Shown: positions 1 to 6,192 of the stretch, in pieces | How the letters are laid out: every line of letters begins with the position of its first letter | Position numbering within the stretch: the first letter of the stretch is position 1 | Assembly: GCA_038240875.1 (NCBI GenBank) | Contig: JBBRGG010000109.1 | Coordinates: 1-11,575 of the forward strand | Source of the DNA: JBBRGG01 sp038240875 | GTDB lineage: Bacteria > Planctomycetota > Phycisphaerae > Phycisphaerales > UBA1924 | Length of the DNA stretch: 11,575 nt | Direction: 5' to 3' | Made by a program: the position numbers and the translations under genes | Notes under the pieces: model-generated | The model's database searches: none | What the model was told of the DNA's origin: nothing | The model's input: only the letters and a program-made list of their open reading frames with translations

Positions 1-253
1 CGCGAACTTCGCTCAACGCCATCCGCTTGTCTCGTATCCGCAGTTTCCTGCAGGTGAGCGAATAGTAACAAGTTGCAAATTGATTATGGAGATTAAATCA
101 ATAACAAACTCAAAAAACGGGGAAAATACTGGGTAGTAATCATATTTGATTCTATCTTTATCCGCTTTGGCCGAAAGTATCCGCGCGTAAAAACACAAGA
201 AACTCAGGTTAAAACACGAGCTATTCCAGCCAAATGCCCTCTTTAGCTATCGT
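1..253. other. AT-rich region downstream of ftsI, no convincing gene
   Basis: From about 61 to 200 the DNA is clearly more AT-rich than the genes around it. It holds a perfect 7-bp inverted repeat, ATTGATT (79-85) and AATCAAT (96-102), with a 10-base spacer. I saw no clear intrinsic terminator after ftsI. On the minus strand an ATG at 22-20 opens a frame (M-A-L-S-E-V-R) that runs off the window. In dcw clusters murE commonly follows ftsI, so this could be its start, but seven codons and a weak ribosome-binding site (only GAG about 10 bases upstream) cannot establish that. A 61-codon frame at 13-198 on the minus strand shows no domain and is probably chance. Confidence 0.6.
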
Positions 254-2686
254 TCAATTCGCTCGGCGTGTGCGGCTTGGCCTTGTCATTTCTTCAGGCA
301 ATTCAACCTTCATCGCCTCGCTCGTCGGCGACGGCGCAACACCCAAATACGCAAGCGTTCGCTCCACTGTCCGCCGAACCACCGGCCCAGCAACCGCCGC
401 TCCGTAATGGCTCTTGGGATTGCTGAAAATCCGCGATGGGCCTGGATCATCAATCACGACAATAATCGCTAACCGCGGATCCTCAATGGGTGCGCCCGCG
501 ACAAACGACGAATTGTACTGATCGTCAAAGTACCCTGATGCACCTCGTGGCGCGATCTTTCCTAATGGCGCACTGCCTAGCGGAATCTCCGCCGTGCCCG
601 ACTTTCCAAATAGCGAATATCGCCAACCACCCTCCGGCGGCTTGGCCCACCGGTGTTCCATATTGTTCGCCACCGCCTGCATTGTCGCTCGCGTCAAAAG
701 CGCAGTCTCAGGCCTAAGCACCCGAACCACCACCCCACGCGTCAAATCTGTCGTCTCTGGATCAGTCGCCCCCGTCAAATGCAACTGAGGTATCGTTCCC
801 GCAAGCTCTCCCTGCCTCGCAAACGCTGAGAATGCTCGCACCATCTGTACCGGTGTCACAGCGATTTCATGCCCATACGCAACCGAAGTCTGCGTGTACT
901 TGCCCCACTTGCTCGCCGTCGTCACGATGCCCGACGCCTCACCAGGCAAGCCAACCGCAGTCTTACTTCCAAACCCAAACCGTATCGGCACATCTCGCAA
1001 CTGCTGGTACGACATCCGTTCCGCAGCCTTGATCATCCCAATATTTGACGAGTTTACCAACACATCGGCCCACGTCATCGACGCACGCCTCGTCACGTCC
1101 TGGATCGGCCTCCCATACGCCGTCCGCCAGCGACCACCCTCGGTATCAAAGGTCTCCGCAGGCAGCGCCAACTTCAATTCTGTAATCGACGACCATACAA
1201 ATGGTTTGAACGTCGACCCTGGCTCATACACATCTTCAACACACCTGTTCCGCGCCATCGACGGGTGGATCTTGCGACCCTTGTCCTCTGTCAACGTCAC
1301 ATATCGCTGCCACTTGGTCGGGATCGAAGGCACCTGCTTGGTAGGTTGCCCACGCACCTTCACCGGCTTATCTGCCCACGGATACGCCACCAACTGAGGC
1401 ATGTCTCGCACAATATCCACCATTGCCAAAACCTCGCCCGTGCGCGGGTCGATCATCACCAAGCGGCCGCCCGTAGCATCTGCATCTTCAATCCCGCGCA
1501 GCAACTCTTCCGACGCGATCCGCTGGATCTCGAGATCAATTGTTAGCCGAACATCGTCGCCCGACTTGGGCAACACAACCTGCCCCGGCTTGGTCCACAA
1601 CGGACGCCCGATCGAATCGCGGACATAGCCAACCTTCCCCGATGTTCCATTCAACGACTTATCAAGCATTTTCTCGGTGCCGAGCAACCCTTGGTGCTCA
1701 AAGCCAACCTTGCCGACAATCGACGCCACCGCTGCGTCTGCTGGATACTCGCGCACCTGCCGCCGCTCGAGCGCCACGCCAGGAATCTTGAGCGCACGAA
1801 CACGCGACGCAAGTTCATCCTCGATCACGCCACCCATCGGTACATATCGGATCGGCTTTTTGGGAATGGGCTTGGGCTTGACTAACGTTGGTTCGACTAA
1901 TGCTGGTTCGACTAATGCTGGTTCGCTTAACGCTGGTTCGCTTAACGCTGGTTCGCCTATCGCTGAAGTCGCGCCACCAGCCCCTCCACTAATTCTCGCT
2001 TGTAAAGCCGCTTCTTCCGCCGCAATTGCCTCGGGCGAAAAAGGCAACATCTCACCCACCGGCTCGCCATTGACCATCGCCGAATCCAGCTTGGGCTCGG
2101 CTAACGGCTTCATGATCGTGTTGTCACGCGCCGCCGCCGCAATCGTGTCCACTTTGGTATTGAGCATCCGCGCCAGCCGTGCCGCAGCACTTTTGTCATC
2201 GGTCCGTATCGCCGCCCCGCCATGCGCCTCGGCACGACGATCATTCTCAACAAGAGCACGCAGCAACCGCTCCCCCACTACCTCCGGCGGCAGCTTCAGC
2301 AAGTTCGCCAATGCCACAATGTGTGTATCGGGTGGCTCGGGAAAGATCGTCGGATCAACCACCACGCGCCACGCAAACCGGGTCGCCGCGAGCACGCGAT
2401 CACGCCGATCTTTAATGTCGCCACGCACCGGCAACACCGGCTTCGACGTCGTCCGCGAATCTATGTGCTCTTTAAGCTGCGCCGTCGGAGCGACCTGCAG
2501 CTGCGCTACCCGCCCAAGCACGACTAGCATCACCAGCGCGAGCACGCCACCCAACCCAATTGCCGTGGCGTCAAAGCCACGCTTCATCGAAGCCTCAGCT
2601 TGCTCTGCTTTGCTCTTTGTTTGAATACCCTTTATTTGAAGACTCTGATTCTGAGGTGCTGATTTCATCACGGACCAGCGTGTCAT
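254..2686 (-). CDS. ftsI: Peptidoglycan D,D-transpeptidase FtsI (class B PBP)
   Basis: Class B penicillin-binding protein that crosslinks septal peptidoglycan on the outer face of the cytoplasmic membrane. The 810-residue product has a cytoplasmic N-terminus, a membrane segment at about 42-62, and the dimerisation-domain motif RGDIKDRRDRVLA at 88-100. All three transpeptidase motifs are present: STFK (491-494, nucleophile Ser491), SSN (546-548) and KSGT (695-698). The usual FtsI motif is KTG; KSG also occurs in active PBPs. It is longer than typical FtsI (about 580-650) because of an inserted region at about 190-280, with five EPAL-type repeats at 245-269, and an extra stretch of roughly 30 residues before STFK. 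The start is ATG 2686, which overlaps the upstream stop as ATGA and has GGAGG 6 bases before it; the frame stays open 33 codons further upstream but lacks such support. It is translationally coupled to the FtsL-like gene. FtsI is preferred over elongation PBP2 because of this neighbourhood. Confidence 0.93.
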   Translation of the reverse strand: MTRWSVMKSAPQNQSLQIKGIQTKSKAEQAEASMKRGFDATAIGLGGVLALVMLVVLGRVAQLQVAPTAQLKEHIDSRTTSKPVLPVRGDIKDRRDRVLAATRFAWRVVVDPTIFPEPPDTHIVALANLLKLPPEVVGERLLRALVENDRRAEAHGGAAIRTDDKSAAARLARMLNTKVDTIAAAARDNTIMKPLAEPKLDSAMVNGEPVGEMLPFSPEAIAAEEAALQARISGGAGGATSAIGEPALSEPALSEPALVEPALVEPTLVKPKPIPKKPIRYVPMGGVIEDELASRVRALKIPGVALERRQVREYPADAAVASIVGKVGFEHQGLLGTEKMLDKSLNGTSGKVGYVRDSIGRPLWTKPGQVVLPKSGDDVRLTIDLEIQRIASEELLRGIEDADATGGRLVMIDPRTGEVLAMVDIVRDMPQLVAYPWADKPVKVRGQPTKQVPSIPTKWQRYVTLTEDKGRKIHPSMARNRCVEDVYEPGSTFKPFVWSSITELKLALPAETFDTEGGRWRTAYGRPIQDVTRRASMTWADVLVNSSNIGMIKAAERMSYQQLRDVPIRFGFGSKTAVGLPGEASGIVTTASKWGKYTQTSVAYGHEIAVTPVQMVRAFSAFARQGELAGTIPQLHLTGATDPETTDLTRGVVVRVLRPETALLTRATMQAVANNMEHRWAKPPEGGWRYSLFGKSGTAEIPLGSAPLGKIAPRGASGYFDDQYNSSFVAGAPIEDPRLAIIVVIDDPGPSRIFSNPKSHYGAAVAGPVVRRTVERTLAYLGVAPSPTSEAMKVELPEEMTRPSRTRRAN
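1880..1954 (-). repeat. Five tandem 15-bp units inside ftsI
   Basis: Five in-frame 15-bp units encode EPALS, EPALS, EPALV, EPALV and EPTLV (residues 245-269 of FtsI). They are followed by a Lys/Pro-rich linker. A degenerate sixth unit can be seen just beyond, at 1955-1970. The length keeps the frame whatever the copy number. Confidence 0.9.
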
Positions 2687-3195
2687 GCCGGGCCTCCATT
2701 TCGATTGTCCGAAGGGGTCCGCGAAGGCGAACGAATTGGACGCGGTGTTGGACCAGGAGTTGTAGCTGGTGTTGGACCAGTCCAAGGCGTCCGCAGCGAC
2801 CCATCAGGATTGTGTGCCGAAGCCGGATCGACCACGGGCGTGCGCACGCCCCGGGCCACTCCTCGTTCAGCAGCTTCCGTAGCTTCTTTCGCCGCGATCT
2901 TTACTTGTGCTTCAGCGATCAACTTTGCAAGTGCTTGTTCGCGTGCCACATCGCCCGCCGCCTGCGACAAAGGCACTAGTTCGGCGAAGTCAGCCGCCAT
3001 CGCACGCACATTGGCCGGCGAAACTTCCTCAGAAACCGCAACCCGCAATGCCGCGAGCCGTTCATCCATTGTGTTGATACGAATCTGTGCCTGAACAATC
3101 TCGCTCGCGGTCTGTAATCGCGACTGACGAATCGCGAGCAAGTAACTGGCGATCACCGCCATCCCCACCACGAGCATGATGATCTTGCCAAGCAT
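2683..3195 (-). CDS. FtsL-like small division membrane protein
   Basis: The 170-residue product has a short cytoplasmic N-terminus, one membrane segment (about 3-21, hydrophobic with a Lys at 4), and a probable coiled coil at about 24-56 (heptad-like SRLQTASEIVQAQIRI, then DERLAAL). An Ala/Glu-rich helix follows at 84-112, then a Pro/Thr/Arg-rich tail at 119-162. Gene position between rsmH and ftsI plus this topology match FtsL, the divisome protein that pairs with FtsB and FtsQ. FtsL is poorly conserved in sequence, so the name is inferred from context and shape. It is longer than usual FtsL (about 90-120 residues) because of the tail. The start is ATG 3195, with AGGAG 7 bases before it; a TTG at 3225 would add ten Arg-rich residues but would put that ribosome site inside the gene. 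The stop overlaps the ftsI start (ATGA), so the two are translated together. Confidence 0.75.
   Translation of the reverse strand: MLGKIIMLVVGMAVIASYLLAIRQSRLQTASEIVQAQIRINTMDERLAALRVAVSEEVSPANVRAMAADFAELVPLSQAAGDVAREQALAKLIAEAQVKIAAKEATEAAERGVARGVRTPVVDPASAHNPDGSLRTPWTGPTPATTPGPTPRPIRSPSRTPSDNRNGGPA
2693..2697 (-). promoter_or_regulatory. Ribosome-binding site of ftsI
   Basis: GGAGG on the minus strand, 6 bases before ATG 2686 and inside the end of the FtsL-like gene. It decides the ftsI start. Confidence 0.85.
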
Positions 3196-3202
3196 CGCGA
3201 AT

Positions 3203-3207
3203 CTCCT
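3203..3207 (-). promoter_or_regulatory. Ribosome-binding site of the FtsL-like gene
   Basis: AGGAG on the minus strand, 7 bases before ATG 3195. It favours this start over the upstream TTG at 3225. Confidence 0.8.
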
Positions 3208-3220
3208 GCCACGCCGCCTC

Positions 3221-3253
3221 GTCAACGCGCCGTCAACGCGCGGTTAACGCCCC
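3221..3253 (-). repeat. Three 11-bp direct repeats before the FtsL-like gene
   Basis: Read on the minus strand, the units are GGGGCGTTAAC, CGCGCGTTGAC and GGCGCGTTGAC, sharing GCGTTrAC at exact 11-bp spacing. They end 25 bases before ATG 3195. One-helical-turn spacing is typical of sites bound by OmpR/PhoB-type regulators; that use is an inference. The two TTGAC cores also resemble -35 elements. Confidence 0.55.
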
Positions 3254-3389
3254 GTCATTCACACCTCACGCGCCGCTTCACATCTACAGCCAAACTCGAT
3301 TCCAATTGCCTCTTGACTCTTGCCGCTTAATTTCCCCAAATGCCGAATGCCGATGTCTTTACCTTTGCATTTGTTTTCACCTTGGGCAT

Positions 3390-3416
3390 CTCCTCGCTCC
3401 GAGAGGAGGATTTTTT
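3390..3416 (+). terminator. Hairpin with T-run, plus-strand terminator-like
   Basis: CTCCTC (3390-3395) pairs with GAGGAG (3403-3408) across a 7-base loop; two bases later come six Ts (3411-3416). In form it is an intrinsic terminator for plus-strand transcription, yet no plus-strand gene lies to its left. It could stop antisense transcription, or on the minus strand be a leader hairpin of the ftsL-ftsI mRNA, where no T-run follows. Confidence 0.4.
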
Positions 3417-3491
3417 GTTTCGTGCACAGCATCGGTTCACCAAACCATCTAAATATCACTGTCGCACTCAACCTGCTTTACTTGAACAAGC

Positions 3492-3526
3492 ATCTCACGC
3501 GTGCGGGTAACACGAGTGAGATTATA
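3492..3526 (-). promoter_or_regulatory. TATAAT box overlapped by a 31-bp dyad
   Basis: On the minus strand a perfect -10 hexamer TATAAT lies at 3526-3521, with a weak -35 candidate TGCACA (3550-3545) 18 bases upstream. The arms ATCTCACGCGTG (3492-3503) and CACGAGTGAGAT (3511-3522) pair at 11 of 12 positions around a 7-base spacer, and the right arm covers part of the -10. A transcript from here would read into the FtsL-like gene with a leader of roughly 320 bases. The dyad could be an operator; as a hairpin about 100 bases past the LysM stop it could also mark an mRNA 3' end, though no T-run follows. Confidence 0.45.
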
Positions 3527-3623
3527 AGGGTACTACGTTGGAAATGTGCATCGTCTCAATCCAATCGCCGAGCCCAACCTTTGCCCAAGCGACTAGTTAC
3601 GCCTTCGATTTGCAGTCCCCAGC

Positions 3624-4877
3624 TTATTTCGCGGGCATCTTCAAGGTCTGCCCGACGTAGATCGCGTTGGCATCTTTCAATTTGTTCAGCGTCAGGATTT
3701 CATTCGCCCGCTTCATCGTTCCAAGCTCGCGCATCGCGATTTGGCCTAGGCTGTCGCCCTTTTTGACCACATACGAACTGCCAGAAGCAGTTGCACCGGT
3801 CAAAGTCGGCTTCGCCGGAGCAGGTGCAGGCTTCTTGTCGGCAGCTTTCTTCTCGGCGGGTTCACGCACCAACGCTTTAGTGTCGTTAACTTTGCTGTTA
3901 ACCTTGTTGTTGTTAGTCTTGTTGTTGTTAGCCTTGCTGTCATTGGCCCTATTGGTGTTGACAATCATGTTCATACGAGCCTTGGGATCCATGATCCCAA
4001 GTGCTACCGCATTAGGAACCTGTAGCCGCAGGCCAACTTGCAGTGCGTCACCTTTAGGCAAGCGCGACTTATTAAACTCGGCGAGCTGCTTGTAGTAGTT
4101 GCCGTTGCCGTAATATTTTTTGGTGATCGAATACAGGCTTTCGTCCTGTGCAACCGTGTGCCAACGAACTTCCGCACCAACTACTGGCGAGATCGGTGCA
4201 GGACCAGGCGCGGGAGCAACAAAGAGACTAGGCACAGGCGTCTCAGAAACCAACAAAGGAACCCTTGTCGTGGAAGCCGCCATCGGCAAATCGTTGATGC
4301 CATTGGCAAAACGTTCACCTCGCGCACGAAGCGAGTTAATCAGGTCGTTGTCATTCTGCGTCACCGATGAAGAGCCGGTAGCATTGTTAATGCCACCTTG
4401 CGTCAGCATCACCGGGCCTGGGACCAAGCCAGCATTCTCTGGTGCGTTCAACGCATTGGTCAGCACGCCCGAAGTAGAGCCGCCTGGCACGAACGTCGGA
4501 TCCGTCGGGGGCAACATAACGCCTTGATTCTGACCCTGCATTCCCAATTGATTGCCCAATTGGGTGCCTAATTGGCTGCCCAATTGGCTGCCCAATTGGC
4601 TGACAAGCTGGTTACCCAAACTGCCACTGCTGTTGCTCACTCCACTCTGTTGCGAAGCCAAGAGCGCGAGATTGGGGTCGCTAGGCGAAGGGTTGTACGC
4701 GTAGCTTCCGCTCGAATAAGGCGAGTTTACAGGCACATCGATACCAGGAGGATTCTCCGCGACGTTCGCCGCGAGTTGATCTTTCCGTGCTTGCGAGTAG
4801 TGATCGCTAATGAGGATCGCGACCACAAGGACCGCGAGAAAGCCGAGAATCAACGCCAGTTTTTGCTCACGGGACAC
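3624..4877 (-). CDS. Membrane-anchored protein with two LysM domains
   Basis: The 417-residue product has one N-terminal membrane segment (about 6-24) and a long linker, then two LysM peptidoglycan-binding domains at about 238-289 (starts WHTVAQDESLYSITKKYYG) and 368-415 (starts SYVVKKGDSLGQIA, ends VGQTLKMPAK). The linker has six QLG repeats (89-112), and the domains are separated by an Asn/Lys-rich stretch (about 307-334) and a Lys/Ala/Pro segment. No enzyme domain is visible, so a structural or tethering role at the cell wall is inferred. The start is GTG 4877, with AGGGAG 7 bases before it and the membrane segment directly after; the frame is open for 60 more codons upstream, but those are not membrane-like and cover a hairpin. 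It lies between rsmH and the ftsL-ftsI pair with gaps of 259 and 428 bp, so it is probably a separate transcription unit tied to division or wall synthesis. Confidence 0.88.
   Translation of the reverse strand: MSREQKLALILGFLAVLVVAILISDHYSQARKDQLAANVAENPPGIDVPVNSPYSSGSYAYNPSPSDPNLALLASQQSGVSNSSGSLGNQLVSQLGSQLGSQLGTQLGNQLGMQGQNQGVMLPPTDPTFVPGGSTSGVLTNALNAPENAGLVPGPVMLTQGGINNATGSSSVTQNDNDLINSLRARGERFANGINDLPMAASTTRVPLLVSETPVPSLFVAPAPGPAPISPVVGAEVRWHTVAQDESLYSITKKYYGNGNYYKQLAEFNKSRLPKGDALQVGLRLQVPNAVALGIMDPKARMNMIVNTNRANDSKANNNKTNNNKVNSKVNDTKALVREPAEKKAADKKPAPAPAKPTLTGATASGSSYVVKKGDSLGQIAMRELGTMKRANEILTLNKLKDANAIYVGQTLKMPAK
3876..3959 (-). repeat. Asn/Lys-rich degenerate repeat in the LysM protein
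   Basis: The DNA is a run of degenerate units rich in GTTGTTGTTA (plus strand). It encodes NNNKTNNNK and related motifs in the linker between the two LysM domains. Confidence 0.6.
4542..4613 (-). repeat. Six 12-bp tandem units in the LysM gene
   Basis: Six in-frame units encode NQLV, SQLG three times, TQLG and NQLG (residues 89-112). The AATTGG cores are nearly identical at the DNA level. The repeat lies in the linker between the membrane segment and the first LysM domain. Confidence 0.88.
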
Positions 4878-4884
4878 GCAAGAA

Positions 4885-4890
4885 CTCCCT
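4885..4890 (-). promoter_or_regulatory. Ribosome-binding site of the LysM gene
   Basis: AGGGAG on the minus strand, 7 bases before GTG 4877. It decides the start. Confidence 0.8.
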
Positions 4891-4891
4891 G

Positions 4892-4919
4892 CGGCGAACG
4901 GAATTAATCCGTTACGCCG
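4892..4919 (-). promoter_or_regulatory. Hairpin directly before the LysM ribosome site
   Basis: CGGCG (4892-4896) pairs with CGCCG (4915-4919), and AACGGA (4897-4902) with TCCGTT (4908-4913), with one bulged A at 4914 and an ATTAA loop. That is 11 base pairs ending one base from AGGGAG. In the mRNA it could affect ribosome access or protect a 5' end; as DNA it could be an operator. No T-run follows, so it is not an intrinsic terminator. Confidence 0.5.
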
Positions 4920-5049
4920 TGCTGCAAGGGTTACCGAATCAGCCTGAGCGATCGTCCATGATCGCGCCGAAAGAGCCTCTCCGGGAACGAAATCCACGCG
5001 TTGGCGTTTCCGCCCAACCGCGTACACAAACAAGCTCGCACAGTCTAGC

Positions 5050-5096
5050 GTGCACACTATTCAAAGTGCACTCAAATGATCAACTCGTGCGCACGA
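5050..5096. promoter_or_regulatory. Palindrome cluster between rsmH and the LysM gene
   Basis: Two GTGCAC palindromes (5050-5055 and 5066-5071, centres 16 bp apart) and a perfect 12-bp palindrome TCGTGCGCACGA (5085-5096) sit just past the rsmH stop. A weak minus-strand promoter candidate overlaps them: TTGATC (5082-5077) and AATAGT (5060-5055) 16 bases apart. The layout suggests a controlled promoter for the LysM gene with a leader of roughly 170 bases. Confidence 0.35.
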
Positions 5097-5136
5097 ATCT
5101 GACCTTTCCAACCTTCATACCCAATCTGTTTGCAGA

Positions 5137-6165
5137 CTACGACTTCAAGCACACTGCTCGCATCTTTGCTGACCGCGCCCGCGGATTCTCATCGATCTCC
5201 TCTTGCGTCGGCACAGCGACCTCATCCACATCGAGTCCAGTTGCCAATTCATCCCCTTTACCAGTCATTGCTGCCCGCACGAACTCCCCACTCTTCCCCC
5301 CCGTTACGAACGCACCCTTGACCCGTCGATCTTCCAACGAATGAAACGCGATCATCACCACTAGCGCCCCCGGCTTCAACCACCGTGTTTCCGAACCCTT
5401 GGCTGCTCGCCTGGCATCGTCCACCACACCCGCGAGCAGTGCTTCCAAACAACCAAGCTCGTCATTGACCGCGATTCGCAAGGCTTGGAACGTGCGTGTT
5501 GCCGGGTCGATGCCGCCTGGAGTTCGCCGAACAACCGACCGAACAAGATCCGCGAGTTGCGAAGTTCTTTCTATCGGTCGTAAGGCACGCGTAAGAACGA
5601 TTTTTCGCGCGATGACTCTGGACTGCTTCTCTTCGCCAAATTCCCAAATGATTCGCGCGAGTTCCACCTCGGGCATCGAGTTGACGATATCCGCCGCCGA
5701 CATTGGAGCCGAGGGCGAATACCGCATGTCAAGGGGTCCGTCTTTCCCAAAGGAAAAACCTCGCGAGGCATCATCGATTTGTGTGGAAGCAAACCCAAGA
5801 TCCACTACGAGCATGTCTGCCTTGATGTTCAGCTTGACCAACGCATGAGGCAACGCGGCAAAGTTCCCCTGTACCACATGCACCACTACTCCAGGCCCGG
5901 CGCCTTCGACGTTCGCCTTGGCTTGTATCAAGTTCGCCGGGTCAAGATCATTGAGGACGACTATGCCAGAAGTCTTGCCGCTATCTGAAAGCTTTCGCGC
6001 GCACCACGCTGCATGACCGCCTAGGCCCGCCGTCGCGTCGACGTAGACCTCGCCTGGCGTTGGGTGAAGCAATTCAATCACGCGATTTCGCATCACGGGA
6101 ATGTGCTCGAACTTTGCGTGCGTTGGCGGAGGACTTTGCGGGTTAGCTGAGTTAGTTTCGGTCAC
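5137..6165 (-). CDS. rsmH: 16S rRNA (cytosine(1402)-N4)-methyltransferase RsmH
   Basis: Uses S-adenosylmethionine to N4-methylate C1402 in the decoding centre of 16S rRNA; formerly MraW, and classically at the head of dcw clusters. Family motifs in order, numbered from GTG 6165 (342 residues): HIPVM (21-25), the SAM-binding loop DATAGLGGH (43-51), DLGFASTQID (122-131), GFSFGKDGPLDMR (136-148), DPATRTFQALRIAVNDEL (220-237), IAFHSLEDRRVK (272-283) and NPRARSAKMRA (327-337). Two motif positions differ from the common form: DPATR instead of HPATR, and FAS instead of VSS after DLG. Length is slightly above the usual 300-315. The start is uncertain. GTG 6165 fits the family N-terminus and has a TACACT box 5 bases upstream but no ribosome site; GTG 6198 would overlap sppA by 6 bases and also has none. 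No mraZ lies upstream, since sppA diverges directly. Confidence 0.95.
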   Translation of the reverse strand: MTETNSANPQSPPPTHAKFEHIPVMRNRVIELLHPTPGEVYVDATAGLGGHAAWCARKLSDSGKTSGIVVLNDLDPANLIQAKANVEGAGPGVVVHVVQGNFAALPHALVKLNIKADMLVVDLGFASTQIDDASRGFSFGKDGPLDMRYSPSAPMSAADIVNSMPEVELARIIWEFGEEKQSRVIARKIVLTRALRPIERTSQLADLVRSVVRRTPGGIDPATRTFQALRIAVNDELGCLEALLAGVVDDARRAAKGSETRWLKPGALVVMIAFHSLEDRRVKGAFVTGGKSGEFVRAAMTGKGDELATGLDVDEVAVPTQEEIDENPRARSAKMRAVCLKS

Positions 6166-6192
6166 GCGCGAGTGTACCCATAGACTCTGCCC
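6166..6192. promoter_or_regulatory. Divergent rsmH/sppA start region, facing -10-like boxes
   Basis: TACACT reads on the minus strand (6176-6171), 5 bases before rsmH GTG 6165. TAGACT reads on the plus strand (6181-6186), 6 bases before sppA ATG 6193. Both match TAnnnT at the distance expected if transcription starts at or next to the start codon. The boxes are 4 bp apart and roughly mirror each other. No good -35 element and no ribosome-binding site is visible on either side, which fits leaderless mRNAs. Confidence 0.4.

Larger units (their letters stand above)
3196..3623. other. 428-bp gap between LysM and FtsL-like genes
   Basis: No gene is supported here; the small open frames show no domain. 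The stretch holds, in minus-strand order: a TATAAT box overlapped by a long dyad (3492-3526), a hairpin with a plus-strand T-run (3390-3416), a short element with two GGCATT copies (3330-3360), three 11-bp direct repeats (3221-3253), and the ribosome site of the FtsL-like gene. It most likely contains the promoter and leader of the ftsL-ftsI unit. Confidence 0.6.

Noticed and set aside
1677..2624. Long plus-strand open frame opposite ftsI
   Set aside because: Ser/Ala/Arg-rich product with no domain, fully antisense to a gene with complete catalytic motifs; it is a composition shadow.
2687..2785. 33-codon N-terminal extension of ftsI
   Set aside because: It would overlap the FtsL-like gene deeply, has no ribosome site, and ATG 2686 has GGAGG and the ATGA overlap.
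3259..3471. 70-codon minus-strand frame in the LysM-FtsL gap
   Set aside because: No ribosome site, no domain, and it runs across the hairpin and the GGCATT element.
4878..5057. 60-codon N-terminal extension of the LysM protein
   Set aside because: GTG 4877 has AGGGAG at 7 bases and leads straight into the membrane segment; the extension covers palindromes and a hairpin instead of protein-like sequence.
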